A stretch of DNA of 64,000 nucleotides. Source: Dehalococcoidia bacterium. GTDB lineage: Bacteria > Chloroflexota > Dehalococcoidia > Lucifugimonadales > UBA826. The position numbers and the translations under genes are program-made. The stretch lies in assembly GCA_029936675.1 (NCBI GenBank), contig JAPYSB010000004.1:62001-126000 (forward strand), in the 5' to 3' direction. Below the pieces are notes generated by a model. That model saw only the letters and a list, made by a program, of their open reading frames with translations. It searched no databases and was not told the origin of the DNA. Shown in pieces: positions 9,645-18,886 of the stretch. Position 1 is the first letter of the stretch; every line of letters starts with the position of its first letter.

Positions 9645-11456
9645 TCAATTCTGGACATGGTCTTTAATTTCTCCACCGCCAGTAGGGATAAACAAACGCA
9701 CATTTCTAGAAACGGGTGTTAGTGCTATCACTCTCATTAAGGTTCTACTTACTGTAATAGCAGTAAACATGCTAACTGCAACCCCAACTGCTAAAGTTAC
9801 GGCGAAGCCCTGAACAATGGTCGCACCTAATTGATCCGAAAACCAGTACAAAATTGCACAGGTAATCAATGTAGACACATTTCCGTCTCTTATCGCAGGC
9901 CAAGCCCTGTTAAAGCCTATGTTTATTGAGGACAGCATCGTGCGTCCCGTTCTCAATTCGTCTTTCATCCTTTCAAAAATTAATATGTTCGCGTCAACTG
10001 CCATCCCAATGGACAGGATCGCAGCAGCCACTCCTGACAAAGTTAAAGTAAGAGGCAACATTTTGAATATCGCTAAAACTATCATTGCGTAAATTATTAG
10101 AGACAAAGACGCTATTAAGCCTGGTACTCTGTAATACAGAATCATGAAAAATAGCACTAGAGATAGACCTGCTATACCCGCTATGACACTTTTCCTCAAA
10201 GAATCAGCTCCCAGCATGGCATCAACATCTCTTTCCTGAATCAATTGAATAGGTACAGGCAAACGGCCTGATTCCAGTAACAGAGCCAAGTCTTTAACCC
10301 TTTCCAGCGTGAAATCTCCGCCCTGTATTATTGCTGTGCCTGCTGTGATTGGAGAATTCACTACCGGGGCGATCAATTCTTTTCCATCTAGAATTATAGC
10401 TATCTGGTCTCTGACCCCAGAAGATTGCTGTTTGGCGTAGATCTCTGTCGTGAGCTCTCCAAACGCTTTCGTTCCTCTCTCATTAAATTCAATGTTTACT
10501 ATCGGAGCGCCAGAGGCTTGATGCTGGCTAGGGTATGCGTTTTCCAAATCGTCTCCTGAAAGTCCTATATCCTCATCAATATACCCTTCACTTATTTCAA
10601 AGTTGACAGTGGGGGATGTCCCTAGCTTCGCGTTAGCTTCTTCAATGCTTAGAACACTTGTACCTTCCGTGTCTGAGCTTGGTAATGCTATTACAAATTT
10701 GTGTCCCTCTCTTTCTGCTTGTTCTAATCGTATTATTTGTAGACCATTAGTTTGGAATCGTAGAGTTTCTGCCCCTTCAATATTCACTCCCAATCTTGCG
10801 GGGGCGGGAGGGTTGGAACCAACCTCTGCAGCGTTCATAGCGGTAATCATCGAAAATTGAAGATTGGCGACTACCTCATTAAATTTAAGGGTTCCACTTT
10901 CACTAAATTCAAAGACAATGGATTCTGCATAGGCACTTGTGTTTTCAGAATCTGCATCATCGTCGCTCTTCAGAGTCTTGTCTGACGATACTCCGTCTGC
11001 ACTGATGGAAATCACGTCTTCCGTCAATATATTCGTTAGTGGTTTGGGGGGCACATCAGTTGTTCGGTGCTTAAATTCCAGTCTGGCTGTTTCTCCAATT
11101 AATGCTTTTGCTCTACCAGGATCTCTTATTCCAGGCAACTGTATAAGTAACCTGTCTTCCCCCAATATCTGGATAATCGGCTCCCCGAGACCAGAGGCAT
11201 TTACTCTGCGTTCGATGGTGCGTGAAAGGGATTTCATTTGATCTTCGGTGATCCCTCCCGGCTCTCCAGTTTCAGGGTTGATAGCCTGGTATATGAGGTG
11301 GCTTCCACCTTGTAAATCCAGACCAAGGGTGAGACCTAGTAAATCATCAGAACCTCGTTCTAAATTATTTAATCTCACCTTTTGGACACCCAAAATTGTT
11401 CCGCAAATTGCTGTAATTATCACAATTGTTATAAGTATCCGAGCATTCCTACGCAA
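9645..11456 (-). CDS. secD: Protein translocase subunit SecD
   Basis: Partner of SecF in the export-assisting SecDF complex. The 603-residue protein has one N-terminal TM helix, then LGLDLQGGSHLIYQ (near 45-60) and a large external domain with the P1-type segment SRTIERRVNASGLGEPIIQILGEDRLLIQLPG. The five-TM C-terminal core carries DANILIFERMKDELRTGRT and FNRAWPAIRDGNVSTLIT. The start is TTG at 11456, inside the last codons of the upstream nucleotidyltransferase gene (8-bp overlap), with GGAGA about five bases before it. Translational coupling is therefore likely. Confidence 0.95.
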   Translation of the reverse strand: MRRNARILITIVIITAICGTILGVQKVRLNNLERGSDDLLGLTLGLDLQGGSHLIYQAINPETGEPGGITEDQMKSLSRTIERRVNASGLGEPIIQILGEDRLLIQLPGIRDPGRAKALIGETARLEFKHRTTDVPPKPLTNILTEDVISISADGVSSDKTLKSDDDADSENTSAYAESIVFEFSESGTLKFNEVVANLQFSMITAMNAAEVGSNPPAPARLGVNIEGAETLRFQTNGLQIIRLEQAEREGHKFVIALPSSDTEGTSVLSIEEANAKLGTSPTVNFEISEGYIDEDIGLSGDDLENAYPSQHQASGAPIVNIEFNERGTKAFGELTTEIYAKQQSSGVRDQIAIILDGKELIAPVVNSPITAGTAIIQGGDFTLERVKDLALLLESGRLPVPIQLIQERDVDAMLGADSLRKSVIAGIAGLSLVLFFMILYYRVPGLIASLSLIIYAMIVLAIFKMLPLTLTLSGVAAAILSIGMAVDANILIFERMKDELRTGRTMLSSINIGFNRAWPAIRDGNVSTLITCAILYWFSDQLGATIVQGFAVTLAVGVAVSMFTAITVSRTLMRVIALTPVSRNVRLFIPTGGGEIKDHVQN

Positions 11457-12969
11457 TATATTCTCCAGATTTGATTCGATGCCTTATTAGTTCTAGTGCT
11501 TCTTTCTTATTAGAAACTAACCCCTCCATACGAGCTTCTTCAATCTCTTCTATTAAAGTACCGATTAAAGGCCCAGATTTAAGACGCAACCCAACCATTA
11601 TATCGTGTCCTGACAAAAGCTTATCCTGATTTACAGCCTTTTTATAGGAAGATTCATTTTCTAGGATAATACCTATCTTGCTACAATGATCTATCCATTC
11701 TTTTTTGGTGAGATTAGGACCCTTCGTAGCTATGTAATCAGCCATGTTCAGATAAAGTATGTCTAATGAAGCGCCATCGGTGTCTTTGTAGTATTTCCTT
11801 ATGGCTTTAGCGGTTGGTTCCTGGCCTAAGCTTGATATTTGGCTTGGCCTCAAATGATTTTCTATTTGGCTCTTCACTAGCTCGATCCCTGCATTGCTGA
11901 ATTTCAGGCGTTTCAATATCATATACGCCATTTCTGCGCCCAACTCATCGTGTTTTAGAAATCGTGTTTTACCATCTGGCTCAATTGTTTTCGTATTTGG
12001 TTTGGCTATGTCATGCAAAAGACAGGATAGTTTTAGGAATGTAGATCTATTGTGACCATCTGAGAAACTCTGATCGAAATAATCTCGGTGTAGATCGTCT
12101 GATGGAATAAAGGTTTGTATGAATTTAGGGTAGGGACCAACATTGATTTCTTCACCATTCACTATATTTTCTGCTTGCCCGGCTGTTTGCACCATATGTT
12201 CTAAAACATTCCAGTGGTGATAAGGGGTTTGTGACGTTTTTCTAGAGGCTTCCAGCTCTGGTATGACATTGGTCAAAATTCCTAAATCGTCCATTCTTGT
12301 TATGTTTTGGGTAGATTTTCTTATGGATAGTATTTTCATAAATTCGTCCCGTATGCGTTCTGGAGAGGCTTTAAGTATCAGGGGGCTACTTTTTCTAATT
12401 TGAGCCTCTGTAACCTCATCAATTCTTAAATGATATTGAGCTGCTATCCTCGCAGCTCGTAAAATTCTCAAAGGATCCTCTTTGAAGACTTGATTGGTGG
12501 TCATTCTCAATACACTATCGAAAAGGTCCTTTATACCTCTGTGTTCGTCTATGATTTTAGATATTTCGTATTGTGGCCCACCAGAATTAAATTCGATATC
12601 ACTTATATCTAATGCTAGGGTATTAATAGTGAAATCGCGTTTGGAAATATCGTGAGATATTCCATTTTTAGCAGAGGCTATATCAATTTGTATATCGATT
12701 CCCGACACTGATGAAATTACCCTACTAATATCCCTTGAGTTATCCAGCTGAAACCATCTGCCATTCATAATAGTGGCTGCTTTCCTGGCCACTGATAAAG
12801 CACTCCCAACCACAGCAATATCTATGTCTGGGTTGTTTGCACCAAGAATCGAATCCCTCAATACTCCCCCAACTAGATAGGATTTCACAGGGATTTGGTT
12901 CATAGCTTCGGCAATATGATTGACTTGAGAAGGTAATCGATAATAACGAGTTGCTGAAGAGTTCATCAT
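11449..12969 (-). CDS. cca: CCA tRNA nucleotidyltransferase / poly(A) polymerase family protein with HD domain
   Basis: A 506-residue class-II nucleotidyltransferase. The head domain has SYLVGGVLRDSILGANNPDIDIAVVG with the two metal-binding aspartates (near 35-55). The family RNA-binding segment follows (KEDPLRILRAARIAAQY near 165-180). A C-terminal HD phosphohydrolase domain is visible (HHWNVLEHMVQTA, LSCLLHDIAKP, LKHDELGAEMA). It would add or repair the tRNA 3' CCA end. CCA-adding, A-adding and poly(A)-adding members cannot be separated by eye. It overlaps secD by 8 bp and follows def by 7 bp. Confidence 0.87.
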   Translation of the reverse strand: MMNSSATRYYRLPSQVNHIAEAMNQIPVKSYLVGGVLRDSILGANNPDIDIAVVGSALSVARKAATIMNGRWFQLDNSRDISRVISSVSGIDIQIDIASAKNGISHDISKRDFTINTLALDISDIEFNSGGPQYEISKIIDEHRGIKDLFDSVLRMTTNQVFKEDPLRILRAARIAAQYHLRIDEVTEAQIRKSSPLILKASPERIRDEFMKILSIRKSTQNITRMDDLGILTNVIPELEASRKTSQTPYHHWNVLEHMVQTAGQAENIVNGEEINVGPYPKFIQTFIPSDDLHRDYFDQSFSDGHNRSTFLKLSCLLHDIAKPNTKTIEPDGKTRFLKHDELGAEMAYMILKRLKFSNAGIELVKSQIENHLRPSQISSLGQEPTAKAIRKYYKDTDGASLDILYLNMADYIATKGPNLTKKEWIDHCSKIGIILENESSYKKAVNQDKLLSGHDIMVGLRLKSGPLIGTLIEEIEEARMEGLVSNKKEALELIRHRIKSGEYIA

Positions 12970-12976
12970 AAATGGT

Positions 12977-13516
12977 CTAATCTATTTTAAGAGAAGCTGG
13001 GCTTTCGGCAGATTTGACATCCTGTTCCGCTAACCCTTCCTCCTCTTGAGTGGCGGGGTACAGCTCGTGGTGTTCTGCTAGATGGTCTGAATATAGGATT
13101 CCATTTAAGTGATCTACCTCATGTTCCAGGACTTGTGAGAGCAGATTTTCTGCTTCAAATTTAACCACTTGGTCTGTATGGTCCAACCCTTGGAATTTTA
13201 TCCAGACTGAACGGTTGACAATACCTCTATAGCCAGGAAGGCTTAGGCATCCTTCTTCTACTTCCCTTGAGCCTGATGTTTTTATGATCTCTGGATTGAA
13301 ATATATTCTTGACTCTTCCTCATCAGGCATCTGCAGTACTATGATCCGCCAGAGTTCTCCGATCTGATTTGCTGCGAGCCCTACACCACCGGCCTCCCTC
13401 ATGGTGTCGACCATGTCATAGGCGAGGGTAAGTTCTTTCTTGGTTATTGACCTGACCCTTTTTGCTTTTTTTCTTAGTATCGGGTGAGGAACCTCAAGTA
13501 TAGGTAATATTGACAA
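12977..13516 (-). CDS. def: Peptide deformylase
   Basis: Removes the formyl group from the initiator methionine of nascent proteins. The 179-residue product has all three metal-site motifs: GVGLAANQIG near 45-54, EEGCLSLPG near 87-95 (Cys ligand) and QVLEHEVDHLNGILY near 128-142 (two His ligands and catalytic Glu). A short acidic C-terminal tail (after about residue 150) is rich in Glu. It lies 7 bp upstream of the nucleotidyltransferase gene in the minus-strand run. Confidence 0.95.
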   Translation of the reverse strand: MSILPILEVPHPILRKKAKRVRSITKKELTLAYDMVDTMREAGGVGLAANQIGELWRIIVLQMPDEEESRIYFNPEIIKTSGSREVEEGCLSLPGYRGIVNRSVWIKFQGLDHTDQVVKFEAENLLSQVLEHEVDHLNGILYSDHLAEHHELYPATQEEEGLAEQDVKSAESPASLKID

Positions 13517-13591
13517 GAATTTTTCTCCAACTCACTGATTCAATTCATAGATGGTGTTTGATCAGTTTGAACTTCTATATTAAATCAAAAC

Positions 13592-14857
13592 TTATTTCCT
13601 GTCCCAATAACCTTCCTCATATTCATCTGATCTCAAATGATCCTCAGAATCATGACCATTCGCCTTATATCTCAGCCACCCTATTCCGGAAAACAATAGA
13701 CCGATCAAGAAAGCCACTGATAATATTAACGAAGTTCCAAAACTACCGATGTCAACATTTACGCTATTTCCGAACTGGCTGGAGAGACTATCTAACCAAT
13801 CCGATTGAATTTTTTGTAAATTCAACTTGTATGTTGAGAAAATCGCATCTTCGATCGGTTGTCCTGAATCTAGATGGGTTATTAGGTGCCTTATTTTGTT
13901 GTCTCCGTACTCAGAAAACAAGTAGGCTACAAAAGATTCAGAAATCAAATAAAATAATCTCACCTCTGAAGGTTTTCCCGGGACGGTTTCCATATTGCGA
14001 ATATCAAAGATTTGGCCAGATGAATATGCTTGCAGCATTTTCCCCGTTGTCTGGTGGTTGCTCTCAAAGTGCATAGCAATACCTTCATTAAGCCAAGCCG
14101 GCAATCTTGTTGTGGGGGATTTCAATGATTGATCTATTAGCAGGTGGGTGCTTTCATGGATTATCCCGGCTCTAGATAAACCAGTAACAATGAAAGTGTC
14201 GTAATTTGAGAAAGCAAACCCACCGTAAAGTTCTTCCTTACTTGCTGCGGCACTTATTCTTGGAAACGCTTCATCGGATTCCTGTCGGTTATTTAAAATA
14301 ACTCCGGTGATCGGCAGGGAATCAGGTATATTTAAGAATTCCGTTAAATGTGAATTCGATTCATTCACATCTTCAATCAAAGAGTTGATATCACCCTCAT
14401 TTCTGTCATGCCAAATCAAAGTCATTTTTTTTGATTTAGTGGATTTCCAATTGATTGATGGGTCCAGGTAGTGGAATTTGATTTGGGGGGACTGGTACTT
14501 TTTGCCTTGGATTGAAGTTAACTCAAAAAAATATGTGATTTGCGTCCCAGGTGGAATGTAATGGGATCCACTGGTTTCTAAGGTGACTTCTGACTGGATT
14601 TCGCCCCTTGAGACAGGGTCAGCATATTTATAAGATAAAATTTTCGAGCTATTGTAAAAATATTCTAACCGAACTTCTAAGAGATCTTCATCAGAAAAAC
14701 CAGATAGGTAAAACTGCACTTTATTGGGATACTCTATTTGGTGATATATGTTGGGTTCGTTGAACCATTCATCAGGTGTTGAGGCAAACAGTGGAGTTTG
14801 GCTGAACCAAAAGAAGCAGCACAAGCTTGCCAGCAATACACAAGTAATTAATCTCAA
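13592..14857 (-). CDS. Secreted, membrane-anchored zinc metallopeptidase (peptidase MA-like)
   Basis: A 421-residue predicted exported protein. Residues 1-25 are a signal peptide (LLASLCCFFWFSQTPLFAS). A beta-rich extracytoplasmic domain follows. The gluzincin motif HESTH sits near residue 230 in GIIHESTHLLIDQ, and LPAWLNEGIAMHFES about 20 residues later supplies the third ligand (Glu), an arrangement typical of peptidase MA-like and related proteins. A single TM helix near residues 375-395 is followed by a charged cytoplasmic tail. Substrate is unknown. It lies between def and the F420:NADP reductase-like gene on the same strand. Confidence 0.77.
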   Translation of the reverse strand: MRLITCVLLASLCCFFWFSQTPLFASTPDEWFNEPNIYHQIEYPNKVQFYLSGFSDEDLLEVRLEYFYNSSKILSYKYADPVSRGEIQSEVTLETSGSHYIPPGTQITYFFELTSIQGKKYQSPQIKFHYLDPSINWKSTKSKKMTLIWHDRNEGDINSLIEDVNESNSHLTEFLNIPDSLPITGVILNNRQESDEAFPRISAAASKEELYGGFAFSNYDTFIVTGLSRAGIIHESTHLLIDQSLKSPTTRLPAWLNEGIAMHFESNHQTTGKMLQAYSSGQIFDIRNMETVPGKPSEVRLFYLISESFVAYLFSEYGDNKIRHLITHLDSGQPIEDAIFSTYKLNLQKIQSDWLDSLSSQFGNSVNVDIGSFGTSLILSVAFLIGLLFSGIGWLRYKANGHDSEDHLRSDEYEEGYWDRK

Positions 14858-14892
14858 AAAATCCCTGGTGGTTTTAACGAAATCTTTTACTC

Positions 14893-15546
14893 CTATATAC
14901 CAACAATTTTTATAGAAGAATGTGCATTATAAATTTTATTTATATTTATTAATAATGCAGTAAGTTGTTCTACGTATTTAGCGTTTTGTAAGTTGCCACC
15001 ATCTATGCTTCTAACACCGGGAATACGTTCTCCAAGCATCATGACTTGTTCTTTTGCTGACTGATTGTTAGCACATACAATAACGTCGCATTCCAGGTCT
15101 TGGGAAGGTATTAGAAGATCCTCAGCACTCGCATTTTGGAAAGCCCCTACGACTAAAGACTCAGGCAATAATAGCTGAGCTTGCTCTGCTGCTGATCCTT
15201 CTTCCACGGTTATTGCTGAAACAGTTCCTTTTTTAAATGACAACGGTGCCACTACATCAACTACGATTTTTCCCTTCAAGTTATGTTTCAAGTTTTCCAA
15301 GGTAGCTTTGTGGCCGGCATAGGGAGTACATATAACTGATATATCTGAAGTAATTGCGGCTTCCTCATTGGTACCGCCTGCTACCATGCCACTTCCAATT
15401 TCCGTGAATTGTGAACGAATTTCCTCTGCAGCCTCGGCACCTCTTTGTTTTTGCCTTGATCCTATGAAAACACTGAGTCCACTTATGGCGAACCGCAACG
15501 CCAGACCTCTGCCCTCTGGTCCCGTTCCTCCTATAAATCCTAGCAT
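14893..15546 (-). CDS. npdG: F420-dependent NADP reductase-like protein
   Basis: A 217-residue Rossmann protein resembling NADPH:coenzyme F420 oxidoreductase (NpdG/Fno), which moves hydride between NADPH and F420. The start LGFIGGTGPEGRGLALRFA is the family's modified dinucleotide motif, and SVFIGSRQKQRGAEAAEEIR follows as in NpdG. Residues around ISVICTPYAGHKATL and VVAPLSF also fit, and the length is usual (about 210-230). The gene follows etfBA and an unknown gene on the same strand. If the assignment holds, the cell makes F420. A related NADP-dependent reductase with another partner cannot be excluded. Confidence 0.75.
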   Translation of the reverse strand: MLGFIGGTGPEGRGLALRFAISGLSVFIGSRQKQRGAEAAEEIRSQFTEIGSGMVAGGTNEEAAITSDISVICTPYAGHKATLENLKHNLKGKIVVDVVAPLSFKKGTVSAITVEEGSAAEQAQLLLPESLVVGAFQNASAEDLLIPSQDLECDVIVCANNQSAKEQVMMLGERIPGVRSIDGGNLQNAKYVEQLTALLININKIYNAHSSIKIVGI

Positions 15547-15597
15547 CTAGCCACCTGTCCTTACGAAATTTATCGGAATGGTTAACATTTTCTAGAT

Positions 15598-16044
15598 TTA
15601 TAGTTGTTCGGGTTTGGACCATATGGTTTTGTAGGATGTTCCATTTACTGCGTCTGCTAGCTCCCTGTGTTCTAGATTTCGGAGTTTTTCTAAGATCTCA
15701 TTGGCAGAAACACTTGGATCAATGAAGCTTGCCTTTTCTAATTTCTTAATAACCAGGCTCCAAATCCCACTATCGATCAATGTTTCTAAGTATCTTACCC
15801 ATGGGATTAGAACCATTTTTTCAGGATCGTTAAACCCTGGCCTTAGTTGTTCCATGCTTCGAATCCTTTCCCTTGGGCTTCTAACCATTTCCGTCAAGAT
15901 CAGGGCGGGCCCGTCGGTTTCATTGGAACGGATATCAATCAGGACAGTTTTCCCGAAATATGGGAAAAATAGCGATATTACATCGGCCTCTAAAAGGGTG
16001 TTTTTTATTTCCTCGATATCGTCTTGAAAATTATTTCCATTCAC
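15598..16044 (-). CDS. Hypothetical protein between etfA and the F420 reductase-like gene
   Basis: A 148-residue protein that I do not recognise. It is mixed alpha/beta, acidic at its N-terminus (NFQDDIEEIKNTLLEADV), with a hydrophobic stretch VISLFFPYFGKTVLIDI near 22-40 and a helical C-terminal half. There are no cysteine clusters, membrane helices or signal peptide. The start appears to be GTG at 16044. Its codon pattern and tight same-strand placement, 57 bp after etfA and 51 bp before the reductase gene, support a real gene in an electron-transfer operon. Function unknown. Confidence 0.68.
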   Translation of the reverse strand: MNGNNFQDDIEEIKNTLLEADVISLFFPYFGKTVLIDIRSNETDGPALILTEMVRSPRERIRSMEQLRPGFNDPEKMVLIPWVRYLETLIDSGIWSLVIKKLEKASFIDPSVSANEILEKLRNLEHRELADAVNGTSYKTIWSKPEQL

Positions 16045-16101
16045 AAGCTTTTGCCAGATTTAAGATCCCAATATTCAAATAGGTCAAAATGTTAATTGTT
16101 G

Positions 16102-17091
16102 CTAAGACTCAAGTAATTCTCTTGCTGTTTCAGTGAAGGCCGGCAATACTTTTTCCCAATCGCCTACCACCCCAAAGCTCGCTTCTTTAAAAATATTGGC
16201 ATCGCCGTCTTTGTTTATTGCCACTATATTTTTGGATGAGGAGCAACCAGCCATATGCTGACTAGCGCCAGATATACCGACTGTTATGTAAACGTCAGGT
16301 GTGACAGTTTTCCCTGTTAATCCAATTTGGTAAGAGTGGTCTAACCAACCGGCATCGCACACCGCCCTGGAAGCTCCGACAGCACCGTTGAAAACCTTCG
16401 CTAATTCTTCAAGTTGCGAGAACGGTTCTGGACCACCTAGCCCACGTCCCATTCCTATTATCACTGCTGCATCTTCAAGGCGAACCCCTTCAGATTCTTC
16501 TTTGACTGTTTCAACCAATTTAGTTTTAATATCAGACTCATCCAGCGATAATTCAAACTCAATCACCTCTCCACTCCTTGAGGAGTCGGGTTCCATTGCT
16601 TCGAATGCTTTCAATCTCATAATGACGACCTGAGGGTCCTTATCTGCAAAAGTAAACTTAGCCATGGCATTTCCACCATAGACGGGTCTGGTGACTGTGA
16701 CTCTTCCAGAATCACCGTCTGCAGAAACATCCATACAGTCTTGGGCGATTCCGGACCCAAGCCTATATGCCAACCTTGGCCCTACAGCCCGCCCAATAGG
16801 TGTTTTAGAGGTGAGAACCACTGTAGGTTCAGCATTAATGCATATTTTATGTAGAGCTGCCAAGTAGGCATCTGCCACACCTTCCTGAATAGCATCATCG
16901 TTGGCTAGGTATACCTTGTCAGCACCCAATGAGATCGCTTGAGAAGCTAAATCTTGATTGCCTCCAATTAAAGCTGCAGAGACGACGTTGCCTGTATCAG
17001 CCGCTATTTTCTTTCCGGCTGATATCAGCTCGCCGGCCGTTGAGTGTAGGCCGTCACCGTCTATTTCGGCAAATATGATTATTTCTGACAT
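16102..17091 (-). CDS. etfA: Electron transfer flavoprotein alpha subunit
   Basis: Alpha subunit of ETF, which binds FAD and carries electrons from acyl-CoA or other dehydrogenases to the membrane quinone pool. The 329-residue protein ends in the FAD-binding signature region: VGASRAVCDAGWLDHSYQIGLTGKTVTPDVYITVGISGASQHMAG, then IVAINKDGDANIFKEASFGVVGDW. The N-terminal domain (about 1-190) resembles the beta subunit fold. It is 38 bp behind etfB, the standard order. Confidence 0.95.
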   Translation of the reverse strand: MSEIIIFAEIDGDGLHSTAGELISAGKKIAADTGNVVSAALIGGNQDLASQAISLGADKVYLANDDAIQEGVADAYLAALHKICINAEPTVVLTSKTPIGRAVGPRLAYRLGSGIAQDCMDVSADGDSGRVTVTRPVYGGNAMAKFTFADKDPQVVIMRLKAFEAMEPDSSRSGEVIEFELSLDESDIKTKLVETVKEESEGVRLEDAAVIIGMGRGLGGPEPFSQLEELAKVFNGAVGASRAVCDAGWLDHSYQIGLTGKTVTPDVYITVGISGASQHMAGCSSSKNIVAINKDGDANIFKEASFGVVGDWEKVLPAFTETARELLES

Positions 17092-17129
17092 TGTAGGAAC
17101 TCCGTGTTAATTATGAAAAATCCTGATAA

Positions 17130-17930
17130 TTATATTATTTTTTCTTCGCGTAGTTTAAGTGCTAGTAATCTTCCAGAGTCAGCTTCATCTTCCCCTTCTA
17201 TAATTTCACATTGCCTGTCGCTAGCAGGTACGAAAAGTTCAGATAGGGTCAAAACTGGAGACACATCTGACTCCGAGAGATCTAGGTCATTCAAAGTCCA
17301 TGTTTCGGGACTCTTTCTGCTTGCTTGCATGATTCCCCTTAAGGTGGGGTATCTTGGTTCACCTATTTCATTACTGACTGTAATAAGACATGGCAAAGGG
17401 GCTTCAAACACGTCATATCCGTCTGAACGGGAGCTAGCTACAGTGACGGTTCCGTCACCCAGGTCTATGCTTCTGGCCTCCGATAGACAGGCGATTCCTA
17501 GCATTTCTGAAATTCCCAGAGGTACGTGAGCATTGTCCCAATCCGATGCTTGTTGTCCGCAAATGACAATATCTGCCTCTCCTATTTTCTCAATAGCCTT
17601 TGAAAGTACGGTTGCAGTACCTAATGCATCCAGATTTTCTGCAGCTGGATCTTGAATTAGAATCATTTGGTCAGCACCCATGGATAGGGGTTTTTTCATA
17701 ACATCCATCACAAAATCGTTCCCTAAGGATATTATTGTGATAGTGGCATCACCAGCGGCCTCCTTTATTTTCAAAGCCGCTTCTACCGCGTTTTCACAGA
17801 ACCCGTTAACTACGGGTGGAATGCCTTGGGCGGGAACGACTCTCTTAGCGGCCTCATCGACATTAAAGGCAGATAGCGGAGTTTCTGGATCCATTACCTG
17901 TTTGGCACAGACAATGATGTTTAAAGACAT
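17130..17930 (-). CDS. etfB: Electron transfer flavoprotein beta subunit
   Basis: Beta subunit of ETF. The 266-residue protein starts MSLNIIVCAKQVMDPETPLSAF. It has the adenine-nucleotide-binding segments SLGNDFVMDVMKKPLSMGADQMILIQD and IVICGQQASDWDNAHVPLGISEMLGI, and the ETF-beta signature region LPCLITVSNEIGEPRYPTLRGIMQASRK near 180-210. Good ribosome-binding site TAGGAG seven bases before the ATG. First gene of the long minus-strand run that ends with secF. The partner dehydrogenase is not in the window. Confidence 0.95.
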   Translation of the reverse strand: MSLNIIVCAKQVMDPETPLSAFNVDEAAKRVVPAQGIPPVVNGFCENAVEAALKIKEAAGDATITIISLGNDFVMDVMKKPLSMGADQMILIQDPAAENLDALGTATVLSKAIEKIGEADIVICGQQASDWDNAHVPLGISEMLGIACLSEARSIDLGDGTVTVASSRSDGYDVFEAPLPCLITVSNEIGEPRYPTLRGIMQASRKSPETWTLNDLDLSESDVSPVLTLSELFVPASDRQCEIIEGEDEADSGRLLALKLREEKII

Positions 17931-18370
17931 GGTGTACTCCTAATTGTTAAGGTCAAATTATTTGTCTAGTTTAATTATACGTAGCCCTTATTGAAAGGGC
18001 CAAACGGAGCGAACATACCAACGCTTATCAATTGGCGATCAATTTCAGTTGAATTTCGGATTGCACTCCTAAAATTTCGGTGTTTGTTGAAATAAAAAGG
18101 AAGGAAAAAAAAGATCTTAAGAAAAGAGGATTCAAGAAATTTTTCCAATACGATTTCATAAACCCACGCAATTAAAACAAAATTAAACAAGAATTTAGAT
18201 ACAAACACTTGACTTTTTTTATACAAGTATAAGAAAATACCTAATATTAATTTAGAATTATGTTGAAATAGATGGTCCCCTCTGCCTGTTTTAACAAAAA
18301 ATCTGGAGACTCAACTAAATAGCGCCATGTATTAGTTTTTAGAACTACATGGTGATGAAAGGTATTAAAT
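17931..18370. promoter_or_regulatory. 440-bp intergenic region between divergent etfB and the zinc-ribbon gene
   Basis: No convincing gene. Reading toward etfB (minus strand), TATAAT lies at 17974-17979. Just upstream of it, where a -35 would be, is the perfect inverted repeat GCCCTT/AAGGGC (17984-18000), a candidate operator or activator site. The middle is strongly A/T-rich. Reading rightward, TTGACT occurs at 18209-18214 without a well-spaced -10, and a 7-bp inverted repeat lies just before the next gene. Confidence 0.5.
18325..18352 (+). repeat. Inverted repeat in the leader of the zinc-ribbon gene
   Basis: CCATGTA and TACATGG, perfect 7-bp arms with a 14-base spacer, lie just upstream of the ribosome-binding site (GAAAGG, 18357-18362). 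Either an operator or a leader hairpin that could influence translation. Confidence 0.5.
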
Positions 18371-18862
18371 ATGGTGATACAAACAACCAACCCTTTTGCT
18401 CCTGCAAAACCAAGAATTCCTCTTATACCGAGAAGATTACAACCGGTACCTGATCCTGTTGAGGTAGCAAAACAAAATAAGACTCATTGTCCTAAATGTT
18501 CCTCGTTATTGCGTGTAAATTATCAGGATGCAGAATGCCTTAACTGTGGTTTTGTAGACTACGATTATGTTGCTCCAGAACAAGAGAAAAAAGGGAATAG
18601 TCTAATAGGTGCTGGTACCCGGTACGTGATCCGTTACATGGGTGAGTTCGACACTCTCGGCGATGTTGTGACTCACGTTAAAGTTTACCGGGTTAGGAAC
18701 CGAGTGATGTATGGTGTTAGTTGCCCGTTTTGTGGTTCTGGCATGGCTCAATCTTCACTTTCAGGGAAACGTAGGGAAGTTAGGGAAGAGAGATACAAAT
18801 GTAATTCGGGTCATAGAGTGTCTTTGTGCCCTAATGGCAAAGGCGATATCGGATGGAAATAG
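18371..18862 (+). CDS. Double zinc-ribbon protein, function unknown
   Basis: A 163-residue protein that I do not recognise by name. It has a Pro-rich N-terminus (about 8-30), then a four-cysteine zinc ribbon (C40, C43, C56, C59; HCPKCSSLLRVN and AECLNCGF). A basic middle segment follows, and then a second likely metal site (C118, C121, C144, H148, C153; SCPFCGSG, YKCNSGH, SLCPNGKG). Such paired ribbons are common in nucleic-acid-binding proteins, so a role near DNA or RNA is possible but only inferred. ATG with GAAAGG eight bases upstream. Followed by a strong terminator, so it is probably a single-gene transcript. Confidence 0.75.
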   Translation: MVIQTTNPFAPAKPRIPLIPRRLQPVPDPVEVAKQNKTHCPKCSSLLRVNYQDAECLNCGFVDYDYVAPEQEKKGNSLIGAGTRYVIRYMGEFDTLGDVVTHVKVYRVRNRVMYGVSCPFCGSGMAQSSLSGKRREVREERYKCNSGHRVSLCPNGKGDIGWK

Positions 18863-18886
18863 AGTAGTTATTTTCCGATAATTGAG

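Noticed and set aside
13510..14076. 188-residue open frame on the plus strand
   Set aside because: Antisense to the metallopeptidase gene, whose signal peptide, HESTH motif and membrane anchor are all consistent.
17975..18226. 83-residue open frame on the minus strand in the etfB/zinc-ribbon gap
   Set aside because: Phe/Lys/Ile-rich translation of an A/T-rich stretch, covers the inferred etfB promoter, no ribosome-binding site.
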